Positions 35,451 through 43,841 of a DNA stretch of 64,000 nt are shown here, in pieces. A program made the translations under genes and the position numbers. Location of the stretch: the NCBI RefSeq assembly GCF_030268205.1, contig NZ_BSQF01000001.1:168649-232648 (forward strand), in the 5' to 3' direction. How positions within the stretch are numbered: position 1 is the stretch's first letter; each line of letters starts with the position of its first letter. The DNA is from Allomuricauda sp. NBRC 101325 (GTDB taxonomy: Bacteria > Bacteroidota > Bacteroidia > Flavobacteriales > Flavobacteriaceae). The notes below the pieces were generated by a model, which searched no databases, was not told where the DNA came from, and saw nothing but the letters and a program-made list of their open reading frames with translations.

Positions 35451-35891
35451 ATGAAAAAATCAGTTTTTATTTCCCTGCTTGCCCTTATGGCTGGATTCGG
35501 CGCTTATGCACAACAGTACAAAGTGGTAACCAGTGTAGAATCCATTGTTCCAAACGGATTGGGTAGATCAAGAATCATCAATGCCTTGGAGGACAAAGAT
35601 TACAAGGAGTACACCAGCGTTCAAACAGAAGATGATAACACCAGAAACAAATCGGACCGAGGGGATATTCGAGTGAAAAACTTTGAAGAAACCAAATTGT
35701 TGAACTTTTACAATATTGGTGGTATCCGTTTTCAGAACATTGCCGCCAACGATGCTGTGATCACTTCCATGATCAACGATATGATCACCAATGGCTGGGA
35801 ATTGGCCTTTGTGGTAAGCGGAGTGGAAAGTGATTCTGGCAAGGATGATAGTCAAGGTATTTTTATTACCCGATACATCTTTAAAAAGTAA
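35451..35891 (+). CDS. Small exported protein of unknown function
   Basis: No family recognised. The 146-residue product has a clear signal peptide (MKKSVFISLLALMAGFGAYAQ, cut after AYA). A mature part of about 125 residues follows, with VVTSVESIVPNGLGRSRIINA near its start and NGWELAFVVSGVESDSG near its end. No cysteines remain after the signal, so it should be soluble in the periplasm or secreted. It stands alone with its own promoter box and strong terminator. Confidence 0.8.
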   Translation: MKKSVFISLLALMAGFGAYAQQYKVVTSVESIVPNGLGRSRIINALEDKDYKEYTSVQTEDDNTRNKSDRGDIRVKNFEETKLLNFYNIGGIRFQNIAANDAVITSMINDMITNGWELAFVVSGVESDSGKDDSQGIFITRYIFKK

Positions 35892-35905
35892 AACAAGTAC
35901 AAATT

Positions 35906-35939
35906 AAAAAGCCCCTTGGAAAACCAAGGGGCTTTTTTT
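35906..35939 (+). terminator. Terminator after the small secreted protein gene
   Basis: AAAAAGCCCCTTGG-AAAA-CCAAGGGGCTTTTTTT is a long perfect stem with a T-tract. It sits between convergent genes and can act on both strands. Confidence 0.93.
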
Positions 35940-35953
35940 GTTTGCAATCTTCA

Positions 35954-36628
35954 TTAATCCTTAATGTAGATCCTACCACCTACAAAGGTTTTTTTATGTA
36001 CTGTTTTGGGTTGCCCGTACACATAAACGTCTCCTCCGGCAGTTACATTGATATCTACCAATTCGGAAGCAAAGACATCGGCTTCACCTCCTGCAGAAAT
36101 TTTAATATCGGTATTGGACGTTCTCAATTCCCTTCCTTCAAACACTCCTCCTGTATTTAACACAACACTTTGAGTTTTTGCCAAACCTGAAGCTTCAATA
36201 ATACCACCCGTTACCGCGCGGATATCTGCATAATCCACATCCATTCCTATATGAATCGTTGCTCCTTCCTGGGCCCTAAGTTCAATCTTACTCTTTTGCA
36301 CCAATTCGTTACAAGTAATTTCGGCACCCTCATTACCATCGATCACATCCAAATTGGTGTAGTATACTTCAATCATGGTGTCCTCTCCCTGAAATTTCTT
36401 GTCCAACTGCATACGAAGTTTCAAAACTCCATTTTTATTGGTCCATTTAATGTCATCCACATTCCATCCTTTGATCATAATTCGGTTTTCATCCGATTGA
36501 ATCAAATTGACCTCGATAAGGTCGAAAACTTTAATCTCGTTGAACTCTCCAACTTCCGTGTCGATGATCCGTTGCGAAAACATGATCAAGGGAAGCAAAA
36601 TCAAACTAAGGGTACCTATTTTTTTCAT
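35954..36628 (-). CDS. GIN-domain (DUF2807) exported protein
   Basis: The 224-residue protein has a signal peptide (MKKIGTLSLILLPLIMFSQ) and the DUF2807 'head GIN' fold: repeated short beta-helix strands with Asp/Gly/Ala turns, such as FDLIEVNLIQSDENRIMI, GAEITCNELVQKSKIELRAQEGATIHIGMDVDYADIRAVTGG and GGEADVFASELVDINVTAGGDVYVYG. Databases call such proteins putative autotransporter adhesins, with little experimental support. A second, lipidated member of the family lies at 44980-45780. Confidence 0.87.
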   Translation of the reverse strand: MKKIGTLSLILLPLIMFSQRIIDTEVGEFNEIKVFDLIEVNLIQSDENRIMIKGWNVDDIKWTNKNGVLKLRMQLDKKFQGEDTMIEVYYTNLDVIDGNEGAEITCNELVQKSKIELRAQEGATIHIGMDVDYADIRAVTGGIIEASGLAKTQSVVLNTGGVFEGRELRTSNTDIKISAGGEADVFASELVDINVTAGGDVYVYGQPKTVHKKTFVGGRIYIKD

Positions 36629-36689
36629 GTTGTAGTGTTTTTACTCTTGAAAGATGGATGAGAAACGGTTTTGTTACAGTTAAAAACAA

Positions 36690-36735
36690 AAAAACCATCC
36701 GAAACCCAAATTTAATACCTGGATCGGATGGTTTT
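36690..36735 (-). terminator. Terminator of the Phe/Tyr biosynthesis operon
   Basis: AAAACCATCCG ... CGGATGGTTTT forms an 11-bp stem around a 23-base loop. On the minus strand the stem runs into TTTTTTTG, just after the aroF stop at 36758. Confidence 0.82.
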
Positions 36736-36757
36736 ACAACCTAAATCTTTAATTCAA

Positions 36758-37840
36758 CTAAGCGTTGATGATTTTTTCCTGGTGGTTGATGGATTCTTGG
36801 TGAATCGCTTTGAACATTTTCAAAATAAACTCCTCGCTCAATCCTCTTTGCTCACCTTCCAAGATCATGTTGCCCAAAATGGCGTTCCATCGGTTACTTT
36901 GAAGTACGGCAACATTCTTTTGCTTTTTCAATTCCCCGATACCATCAGAAACTTTCATTCTTTTGCCTAACAAATCAATCAACTGATTGTCCAACACATC
37001 GATCTGTGCTCTAAGGTTGGTCAACTTGCTGTTATATTCGGCTTCTTCATCAGTTTCTTTTCTAATTCGAAGATCTTTCATAATCTGAACCAATGTTTTT
37101 GGGGTTACTTGCTGTGCAGCGTCACTCCAAGCATTGTCTGGATCGTAATGTGTTTCGATCATCAAACCATCAAAGTTCAAATCCAATGCGGTTTGGGATA
37201 CATCAAAAATCATATCACGCTTACCAGTAATGTGGCTAGGATCATTAATGATAGGAAGATCAGGAAACTTGGTTTGCAACTCAATGGCCAATTGCCACTC
37301 TGGAATGTTTCTATACTTCGTTTTTTCGTATGTGGAGAACCCTCTGTGGATCACACCCAATTTTTCAATATTGGCAGCGTACAAACGCTCCACTGCACCC
37401 AACCACAAAGAAAGGTCTGGGTTCACTGGGTTTTTAACCAATACAATTTTATCGGTTCCTTCCAAGGCATCGGCAATTTCTTGGATAATGAACGGGCTTA
37501 CGGTAGAACGCGCCCCGATCCACAATAGATCTACATCATACTCCAACGCCAAATCAACGTGGGCCCTATTTGCCACCTCGGTAGCAGTTTTTAAACCTGT
37601 TTCTTCCTTAACTTTTTGCAACCACTTCAATCCAATTGCTCCTACTCCCTCAAAGTTTCCAGGACGAGTTCTTGGCTTCCAGATTCCAGCGCGGTAGTAG
37701 TTCACGTCGGTATCTTTTAGTTCATGTGCAATTTTAAGCACCTGTTCTTCGGTTTCTGCACTACATGGACCTGCAATAACCAGAGGATGCCCCAAATTCA
37801 TGTCATCCAACCATTTTCTCATTTCCTTCTTGTTTTCCAT
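36758..37840 (-). CDS. aroF: Bifunctional DAHP synthase / chorismate mutase
   Basis: The 360-residue fusion has an N-terminal type I DAHP synthase of the short KDO8P-like class (VIAGPCSAETEEQVLKIAHEL, YYRAGIWKPRTRPG, LVKNPVNPDLSLWLGAVERL, DPSHITGKRDMI). It is followed from about residue 265 by an AroQ chorismate mutase (LRAQIDVLDNQLIDLLGKRM ... NRWNAILGNMI). It thus catalyses both the entry step of the shikimate pathway and the chorismate branch to prephenate, a fusion common in Bacteroidota. Last gene of the attenuated pheA-aminotransferase-tyrA-aroF operon. The gene symbol is by function. Confidence 0.93.
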   Translation of the reverse strand: MENKKEMRKWLDDMNLGHPLVIAGPCSAETEEQVLKIAHELKDTDVNYYRAGIWKPRTRPGNFEGVGAIGLKWLQKVKEETGLKTATEVANRAHVDLALEYDVDLLWIGARSTVSPFIIQEIADALEGTDKIVLVKNPVNPDLSLWLGAVERLYAANIEKLGVIHRGFSTYEKTKYRNIPEWQLAIELQTKFPDLPIINDPSHITGKRDMIFDVSQTALDLNFDGLMIETHYDPDNAWSDAAQQVTPKTLVQIMKDLRIRKETDEEAEYNSKLTNLRAQIDVLDNQLIDLLGKRMKVSDGIGELKKQKNVAVLQSNRWNAILGNMILEGEQRGLSEEFILKMFKAIHQESINHQEKIINA

Positions 37841-37848
37841 AATACTCT

Positions 37849-38709
37849 CTATTTTTTTGTAAGTGGTATTCCTTTTAGTATTTGTTTTATTTTATTGGTG
37901 TTACTCATTTCTTGGTGGACATTTTCAAAATCGTTGTCCAAAATCAGTTGCTTGAATGTGGTAAGGTTTTGAATGTACTCTTCCAAGGTTTCCACCACAT
38001 TGTCCTTATTCTGTTCAAAAATAGGCGTCCACATATCGGGTGAACTTTTTGCCAAGCGAACGGTACTCTCAAAACCACTCCCCGCCATGTCAAAAATATC
38101 ACGTTCATTTTTCTCTTTCTCAATAACTGTCTTTCCCAACATAAATGAGCTAATGTGTGATAAATGAGATACGTAGGCGATGTGTTTGTCGTGTGCTTCG
38201 GGGTTCATATAACGAATTCGCATTCCGATTTCCTGAAATATGGCCAACGCTCTTTCTTGCAATTTGAAGGCCGTTTTCTCCACTTCGCAAATGATCATGG
38301 TCTTTCCCGTGTACAAACCTTCCAAGGCCGCGGTCGGACCGGAAAACTCGGTTCCCGCTATGGGGTGACATGCCATAAAATTTCTACGATTTGGGTGTTC
38401 GGCAACCTGCTCGCAAATCAATCTCTTGGTGGAACCTGCATCTATCACCACGGTATCATCCCCTGCGGCATCCAAAATTTTGGGCAATTCGGTCACCAAC
38501 ACATTCACGGGAATTCCCACATACACCAAATCCGCAGTTGCCAAATCTTGGTAATCCCCTTTTTTATCTATGATTTGAAGTTGAAGTGCCTCTTCCAAAT
38601 GCGCTTCACTATTATCCACTCCAATCATTTCCGCTTCGGGATGCAACTTTTTCACATCCTTGGCAAAAGAACCGCCAATCAATCCAACTCCTATAATGAC
38701 TATTTTCAT
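37849..38709 (-). CDS. tyrA: TyrA, prephenate dehydrogenase
   Basis: TyrA oxidatively decarboxylates prephenate to 4-hydroxyphenylpyruvate for tyrosine. The 286-residue protein begins MKIVIIGVGLIGGSFAKD (NAD(P)-binding Rossmann motif) and has DAGSTKRLICEQV, ACHPIAGTEFSGP with the catalytic His, and YVSHLSHISSFMLG. No ACT or chorismate mutase domain is fused. It lies nine bases before aroF and four after the aminotransferase gene. Confidence 0.94.
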   Translation of the reverse strand: MKIVIIGVGLIGGSFAKDVKKLHPEAEMIGVDNSEAHLEEALQLQIIDKKGDYQDLATADLVYVGIPVNVLVTELPKILDAAGDDTVVIDAGSTKRLICEQVAEHPNRRNFMACHPIAGTEFSGPTAALEGLYTGKTMIICEVEKTAFKLQERALAIFQEIGMRIRYMNPEAHDKHIAYVSHLSHISSFMLGKTVIEKEKNERDIFDMAGSGFESTVRLAKSSPDMWTPIFEQNKDNVVETLEEYIQNLTTFKQLILDNDFENVHQEMSNTNKIKQILKGIPLTKK

Positions 38710-38712
38710 AAT

Positions 38713-39855
38713 CTAAAATCTTTCTATGGCTTCTTTGATTTTTTCTTCTTTCACACAAAGCGAAAAACGAATGTAACCTTCTCCATTGCTCCCAAAAATG
38801 GTTCCTGGGGCGATGAAAATATCTTTATCATACAAAACCTTGTCTATAAATGCTTCGGATGCTTCAGCTCCCTCGGGCAATTTGCACCACACAAACATGC
38901 CTACTGCATTTTTATCATAGGTGCATCCCAATTTGTCCGCCAATTGAAACATCAACTCACGTCTTTTGGTGTACACGTTGTCCAATTCTTCGAACCATTC
39001 TGGTCCACTTTGCAAAGCTGCAATGGCCCCTTTTTGAATGCCGTAGAACATTCCAGAGTCCATATTACTCTTTACTTTCAATACCGCATTGATGTGTTCT
39101 GCACTCCCCAACACCATTCCTACTCTCCACCCTGCCATATTGAAGGTTTTGCTCAAACTGTTCAGCTCCAACGTGCATTCTTTAGCTCCATCAATGGATA
39201 AAATACTGGTAGGATTGCTCGATAAAACAAAGCTATAAGGGTTATCGTTTACCAAAAGAATTTCATGTTTCTTAGCAAAATCTATCAACAACTTAAGTTG
39301 TTCCAAAGTTGCGGTTGCGCCAGTGGGCATATGTGGGTAGCTGATCCACATTAATTTTACTTTGGATAAATCCTTTTTGGTAAGTGCCTCCAAATCTGGA
39401 AACCACCCATTTTCAGCAGTCAAATCGTAATTTACCGCCACTGCTCCTACCAAATTGGTCACGGAAGCATAGGTCGGATACCCTGGATTGGGCAACAACA
39501 CCTCATCCCCTACATTTAAAAAAGCCATACTAATGTGCATGATCCCTTCCTTGGAACCCATCAACGGCAAAATTTCCGATTCTGGGTCCACCGTCACGTC
39601 AAATTTTTGCAAATAGAAATCCGCAATGGCCTCCCGTAACTGCGGCAAACCTTGATAACTTTGATATTGGTGCGCCCCTGCATCGGTTATGGAATCCCGT
39701 AGAGTTTCCAACACCAAAGGTGAAGGCGCCAAATCTGGACTTCCGATTCCCATATTTATAATGGGTTTGCCTTGGGCAACCAAACCTCTTACCTCTCTCA
39801 ATTTTTTGGAGAAGTAATATTCCTGAACGGTATTTAACCTATCTGCTGTGACCAT
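38713..39855 (-). CDS. PLP-dependent aminotransferase, probably for aromatic amino acids
   Basis: This class I/II aminotransferase (380 residues) carries INMGIGSPDLAPSP near the N-terminus, NPGYPTYASV, VNDNPYSFVL and the PLP-binding lysine in SLSKTFNMAGWRVGMVLG, then FIAPGTIFGSNGEGYIRFSL. The context (between pheA and tyrA under an aromatic attenuator) points to the last step of Phe and Tyr synthesis, transamination of phenylpyruvate and 4-hydroxyphenylpyruvate. The sequence alone would also allow other substrates. The ATG overlaps the pheA stop (TAATG). Confidence 0.9.
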   Translation of the reverse strand: MVTADRLNTVQEYYFSKKLREVRGLVAQGKPIINMGIGSPDLAPSPLVLETLRDSITDAGAHQYQSYQGLPQLREAIADFYLQKFDVTVDPESEILPLMGSKEGIMHISMAFLNVGDEVLLPNPGYPTYASVTNLVGAVAVNYDLTAENGWFPDLEALTKKDLSKVKLMWISYPHMPTGATATLEQLKLLIDFAKKHEILLVNDNPYSFVLSSNPTSILSIDGAKECTLELNSLSKTFNMAGWRVGMVLGSAEHINAVLKVKSNMDSGMFYGIQKGAIAALQSGPEWFEELDNVYTKRRELMFQLADKLGCTYDKNAVGMFVWCKLPEGAEASEAFIDKVLYDKDIFIAPGTIFGSNGEGYIRFSLCVKEEKIKEAIERF

Positions 39856-40682
39856 TACAACAATGCATTTTTATATTCACCCAAAACCTGAAAATCTTCG
39901 GACATGATCTCCAACAACGATTTTGCTTTGGCAAAGTGATCGTATTTTTCGAAAGTGACATCCACAAAAAAGGCATACTTCCAAGGGGTCTCAATCACCG
40001 GAAGGGATTGAATCTTGGTCAAGTTCATATTGCAATCACTCATCACGTTCAGCACGGTGGCCAAACTCCCCCTTTTATGATCGGTAATGAATCGCAACGA
40101 TGCCTTGTTGATTTCTTCTTTGGGCAGTACTTTATTCTGTTTTTTTACAATAATGAACCTTGTGGAATTGTTTACAATAGTCTGAATGTTGTCCGCAATA
40201 ATTTCCAAATCGTACAACTCTGCGGCCATCTTAGGTGCGATGGCTGCAATATGTTCCAGTCCTTCTTCTTGAATTTGTTTGGCGGTTTCGGCAGTATCCG
40301 CACTTTCCACCAATTTAATATAGGGGTAATCCTTGAAAAACTCCTTGCACTGCAACAAGGCCATCGGATGTGAATGTACCTCTTTTACATCTTCCAGGGT
40401 TTTTCCTTTGAGCACCATCAAATTATGGTGGATGCCCAAATAATGTTCCCCAATCACATGGATTTTATTGTGGTACACCAAATTGTAATTGGGAATAATA
40501 GAACCTGCGATGGAGTTTTCAATGGCCATAATGCCCTTGTCGGCAGTACCTTTCAATAAATGGTCGACTACGGCATCAAAACTGCTGCATTCCATCAACT
40601 CAATATCATCCCCAAAAAAATCTATGGCCACTTGATGGTGGTTAGATCCCTTAATTCCCTGAATGGCTATTTTTAAACCCAT
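39855..40682 (-). CDS. pheA: PheA, prephenate dehydratase
   Basis: PheA converts prephenate to phenylpyruvate. The 275-residue monofunctional enzyme has the catalytic-domain motifs IAIQGIKGSNHHQVA, GIMAIENSIAGSIIPNYNLV and NSTRFIIVKKQNKV, where Thr-Arg-Phe is the active-site TRF. A C-terminal ACT domain follows (GSLATVLNVMSDCNMNLTKIQSLPV), the usual site for phenylalanine feedback. It is first in the operon. Its ATG lies only three bases after the T-tract of a terminator hairpin, so expression depends on read-through. Confidence 0.95.
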   Translation of the reverse strand: MGLKIAIQGIKGSNHHQVAIDFFGDDIELMECSSFDAVVDHLLKGTADKGIMAIENSIAGSIIPNYNLVYHNKIHVIGEHYLGIHHNLMVLKGKTLEDVKEVHSHPMALLQCKEFFKDYPYIKLVESADTAETAKQIQEEGLEHIAAIAPKMAAELYDLEIIADNIQTIVNNSTRFIIVKKQNKVLPKEEINKASLRFITDHKRGSLATVLNVMSDCNMNLTKIQSLPVIETPWKYAFFVDVTFEKYDHFAKAKSLLEIMSEDFQVLGEYKNALL

Positions 40683-40685
40683 GGC

Positions 40686-40716
40686 AAAAAAAAAGTCCCG
40701 ATTGCATCGGGACTTT
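40686..40716 (-). terminator. Attenuator terminator of the pheA operon
   Basis: On the minus strand AAAGTCCCGAT-GCA-ATCGGGACTTT followed by T9 (stem on plus 40692-40716, T-tract 40686-40694) is a strong intrinsic terminator placed directly in front of pheA. The 5' arm AGTCCCG (plus 40708-40714) can instead pair with CGGGACT at plus 40750-40756 in the end of the leader peptide gene, giving an antiterminator. Confidence 0.9.
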
Positions 40717-40742
40717 ATAAATTGGTTATACTTTAAACGTAT

Positions 40743-40814
40743 CTATAATAGTCCCGTACCTCTTTGAAAAAAGAAGTAAAAATAAAAACGGTTCCAGAAA
40801 TACGTGTTTGTCAT
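40743..40814 (-). CDS. Leader peptide of the aromatic amino acid operon (pheL-like)
   Basis: This 23-codon frame runs from the ATG at 40814 to the TAG at 40743. Residues 5-16 read YFWNRFYFYFFF: six Phe, three Tyr and one Trp in twelve codons. Such a run cannot be chance in front of Phe/Tyr genes with a terminator 27 bases beyond its stop. When charged tRNAs are scarce the ribosome should stall in this run, leaving CGGGACT (codons 20-22) free to form the antiterminator. When translation finishes, the ribosome covers it and the terminator forms. Too short for standard gene finders. Confidence 0.9.
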   Translation of the reverse strand: MTNTYFWNRFYFYFFFQRGTGLL

Positions 40815-41060
40815 TTTCTTGTAAATTCTCGGCCAATTTAGTTATTCATTCTGAATTGAAAAGTCTTTAACGAACTTTTTTTGAATTTTTTTCAAAAAAT
40901 ACATTTCCACTGCACATTATTTTACAGAAACCATACTTTTTTAAGAATACTCCTTTTGCTTCCATTTCAAATTTGAACAGTAACCTTTTTCCTTTCTGTT
41001 TGAAACACAAGGATTAAAACATCGAAAAGTGTATTTTTGATTTGACTCCAAGTCTTATAA
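40815..41060. promoter_or_regulatory. Divergent intergenic region between pheL and the small gene before gldA
   Basis: This AT-rich stretch contains the inverted repeat TTTTTTGAA-TTTTT-TTCAAAAAA (about 40877-40899) and, on the plus strand, an exact -7 box TATTTTTG at 41032-41039 for the gene at 41061. For the pheL transcript only near matches exist on the minus strand (TAAATTGG, TATTTTTTG); the promoter is not decided. Confidence 0.4.
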
Positions 41061-41402
41061 ATGAAAGAACGAACATACCTTTTAAGGGAAAAGCCAAAGT
41101 TTGAAATTATTTTGTCAACCGATTCAGTTAAAATCATAGACAAAAGTATCAGTCAATCAAACGAATCCTTCCTACTTGATAAGCTTGAAAAATTCGAAAT
41201 AAAAGAAAAAAGAACTAACTGGCTGATAACTATACTTAGCTTTGTTTTAGAACTCTTTATGAGCACCTCCCCAGGAAAATATTCAGAAAATCCACAATTG
41301 CATATTAAATATATTGGGAAGTCGTTTAAATATTATTTGAACGATTGTAACTTTCAGCTTTTGACCGAAATCGAGGAAATCATTAAACCCAAAAACCTTT
41401 AA
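41061..41402 (+). CDS. Hypothetical protein upstream of gldA
   Basis: No family recognised. The 113-residue protein is rich in Lys, Glu, Ile and Ser, with one hydrophobic stretch (NWLITILSFVLELFM, about residues 52-66) and no signal peptide at its N-terminus. Its stop codon directly abuts the gldA ATG (TAAATG), so it is probably co-transcribed with gldA. A TATTTTTG box lies 21 bases upstream. The base composition is more AT-rich than its neighbours. Confidence 0.65.
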   Translation: MKERTYLLREKPKFEIILSTDSVKIIDKSISQSNESFLLDKLEKFEIKEKRTNWLITILSFVLELFMSTSPGKYSENPQLHIKYIGKSFKYYLNDCNFQLLTEIEEIIKPKNL

Positions 41403-42302
41403 ATGTCCATTACCGTACAGAACATCACTAAAACCTTTGGTTCACAAAAAGCATTGAACAATGTTTCCTTTACCATTAACAAAGGAGAAGTAGTTGGATT
41501 TTTAGGCCCGAACGGTGCTGGCAAATCGACCATGATGCGGATTTTGACCACCTACTATAAAGCTGATGAGGGGGAAGCTGCCGTTAATGGTTTTGATGTG
41601 TTGAGCGCGGAAAAAGATGTTCAAAAAAGTATAGGGTACTTGCCAGAACACAATCCATTGTACTTGGAAATGTATGTAAAGGAGTATTTGGCCTTTAATG
41701 CCGATGTGTACAAAGTGGACAAGTCCAAAATCAATGAAGTGATTGAACAAACGGGATTGACCCCTGAAGCCCACAAAAAAATCGGGCAATTATCCAAAGG
41801 ATATCGTCAACGGGTGGGGCTTGCCGCTGCCTTGTTGCACGACCCCGAGGTTTTGATTCTCGATGAACCTACAACCGGTCTTGACCCCAACCAATTGATT
41901 GAAATCCGAAAATTGATTCGTGACATCGGAAAAGAGAAGACTATTTTACTTTCCACTCATATTATGAAAGAAGTGGAAGCCGTTTGTGACCGTGTGATCA
42001 TCATTAACAAAGGCGAATTGGTGGCCGATAAAAAGTTGGAAGAACTTCGCGAAGCTGAGGAACAAATCATCGAAGTTGAATTTGATTACCGTGTGGAAGA
42101 GCAATTGTTGCAGCAAATGCCCAATGTGTCTCACGTAAAAAATATAGTGGGATTTGTTTATGAAATTACTTTCAATACTTCCAAAGATATGCGCCCTGCT
42201 GTTTTTGATTTTGCACATGATAACCAATTGAAAACACTTCAACTGAGCAGAAAAAACAAAAATCTGGAAAGCTTGTTTACGGAACTGACTTCAAAGGCAT
42301 AG
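41403..42302 (+). CDS. gldA: GldA, ATP-binding subunit of the gliding-associated ABC transporter
   Basis: GldA works with the membrane subunits GldF and GldG, which are needed for gliding in Flavobacterium johnsoniae. The 299-residue ABC ATPase has Walker A GPNGAGKST near residue 40, Q-loop GYLPEHNPLY, signature LSKGYRQRVGLAAAL, Walker B VLILDEPTTGLDP and switch His in LLSTHIMKEVE. A C-terminal extension of about 80 residues is typical of GldA. gldF and gldG are not in this window, so the transporter genes are split. Confidence 0.9.
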   Translation: MSITVQNITKTFGSQKALNNVSFTINKGEVVGFLGPNGAGKSTMMRILTTYYKADEGEAAVNGFDVLSAEKDVQKSIGYLPEHNPLYLEMYVKEYLAFNADVYKVDKSKINEVIEQTGLTPEAHKKIGQLSKGYRQRVGLAAALLHDPEVLILDEPTTGLDPNQLIEIRKLIRDIGKEKTILLSTHIMKEVEAVCDRVIIINKGELVADKKLEELREAEEQIIEVEFDYRVEEQLLQQMPNVSHVKNIVGFVYEITFNTSKDMRPAVFDFAHDNQLKTLQLSRKNKNLESLFTELTSKA

Positions 42303-42358
42303 CCTAATCATCCCCAAATACAAGTGCCGTTGTTCTATTAAAACCATAACATTTGTGG

Positions 42359-42366
42359 TACTTTTG
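42359..42366 (+). promoter_or_regulatory. -7 box of the PLP decarboxylase gene
   Basis: TACTTTTG is an exact TAnnTTTG box 23 bases before the ATG at 42390. Confidence 0.45.
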
Positions 42367-42389
42367 CACCTCAGAAGAAATAGGACTAG

Positions 42390-43841
42390 ATGAAGAAGAA
42401 CAACGCCAGATTGGAACTCTCCAAAGAAGAAATGAAAACCTATGGTTATCAAATTGTTGATGCCATTGTGGAACACCACGCCACCCAACACCAAAAATTG
42501 CCCGTAGCCCTAGGTTCGCGTGAAGAAATGGACTCCTTGTTTTTGGAGGAGGCCCCCGAAGAAGGTTCCGACCCAACGCAGGTGCTCAATTTTGTTTTGG
42601 ATAAAGTGATGACCAACAGTGCCAATATGGCCCATCCAAGATCCTTTTCCTTTGTGCCTGGCCCAAGCAATTACATCAGTGTAATGGCCGATGCCCTTGC
42701 TACAGGTTACAATATTTTCTCAGGTGGTTGGGCCGCTAGTCCCGCAGCTGCCGAATTAGAAATCGTGACCATTCAATGGTTGTTGAAGATTTTCGGGTTC
42801 CCGAAGAAAAAAGGTGGTGGGATCTTTACCAGTGGAGGCTCCATGGCAAACTTGACTGCTGTGGTAACTGCCCGCAGAGTTAAATGTGGGGATGATTTCT
42901 CCAAGGCTGTCATCTATCTTTCGGACCAAGCCCACTCATCCAACATTAAAGCGATTCGTGTTTTAGGATTTAAAAAAGAACAGATTCGGATCATTCCAAC
43001 AGATAGTGAACTGAAGTTTTCAGTCAATAAACTAAAAAACTGTATTGCCAAAGATAGATTGGAAGGTATGTATCCTTTCTGTTTGATTGCCACGGCGGGA
43101 ACCACAAATACGGGTACTGTAGATCCATTGGTAGAACTGGGCAAGATTTGCAAAAAGGAAGATATTTGGTTTCACATTGATGGGGCTTATGGCGGAGCTG
43201 CCATTTTATCGCAAAAGGGGAAACAGGCGATGAAAGGAATTGAAAAAGCCGATTCGTTGACCGTAGATCCACACAAATGGTTTTTCCAACCCTACGAAAT
43301 GGGATGCCTCTTGGTTCGAAACCATAAAAATTTGAGTAGCACCTTTACCGAAAAACCGGAGTATTTAAGAGATATTGAAGGCAATACTTCTGAAATCAAT
43401 TTCTATGATCATGGAATTCAATTGACCAGAAGATTCCGTGCCTTAAAATTCTACATGTCCTTAAAAACTTTTGGTTTGAAAGAATTTCGTGATGCCATTT
43501 CTTATAATATTGATTTGGCAGAAGAGGTGGAAACCAAATTGAGGGGCAGCAAAAGTTGGGAAGTGGTATTTCCTGCAACTTTGGCTGTCATTAATTTTAG
43601 GTACAATCCCATTTCAAAAAATTACAGTGAAAAAGAGTTGGATAAAATCAACCAGTACATTTCTGGAAAAGTGGTGGATTCCCGAAAAGCGCTTTTGGTC
43701 ACCACTATTTTGAATGGACAGATTGTGCTTCGTATGTGTCTCATCAACCCAAGAACCACGATGGAAGATGTGACCGAAACTTTCGACCTTTGTAAAAAAT
43801 ACGCTTTGGAAATTGAGGCGAAAATGGCCAGTAAGGTTTAA
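42390..43841 (+). CDS. PLP-dependent amino acid decarboxylase (group II)
   Basis: The 483-residue protein belongs to the group II decarboxylases (aromatic-L-amino-acid / glutamate / 2,4-diaminobutyrate type). It shows MAHPRSFSFVPGP, NIFSGGWAASPAAAELE, SGGSMANLTA, TAGTTNTGTVDPL, HIDGAYGG with the PLP-binding Asp, and VDPHKWFFQPYEMG with the Schiff-base Lys. The WAASPAAAELE segment is most like aromatic-amino-acid decarboxylases, but the substrate is not certain. Its stop overlaps the convergent hydrolase gene by four bases. Confidence 0.88.
   Translation: MKKNNARLELSKEEMKTYGYQIVDAIVEHHATQHQKLPVALGSREEMDSLFLEEAPEEGSDPTQVLNFVLDKVMTNSANMAHPRSFSFVPGPSNYISVMADALATGYNIFSGGWAASPAAAELEIVTIQWLLKIFGFPKKKGGGIFTSGGSMANLTAVVTARRVKCGDDFSKAVIYLSDQAHSSNIKAIRVLGFKKEQIRIIPTDSELKFSVNKLKNCIAKDRLEGMYPFCLIATAGTTNTGTVDPLVELGKICKKEDIWFHIDGAYGGAAILSQKGKQAMKGIEKADSLTVDPHKWFFQPYEMGCLLVRNHKNLSSTFTEKPEYLRDIEGNTSEINFYDHGIQLTRRFRALKFYMSLKTFGLKEFRDAISYNIDLAEEVETKLRGSKSWEVVFPATLAVINFRYNPISKNYSEKELDKINQYISGKVVDSRKALLVTTILNGQIVLRMCLINPRTTMEDVTETFDLCKKYALEIEAKMASKV

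Noticed and set aside
38164..39201. 345-codon open frame on the plus strand across tyrA and the aminotransferase gene
   Set aside because: It is the mirror of two well-conserved genes on the other strand, rich in Phe/His/Gln as expected for such a shadow.
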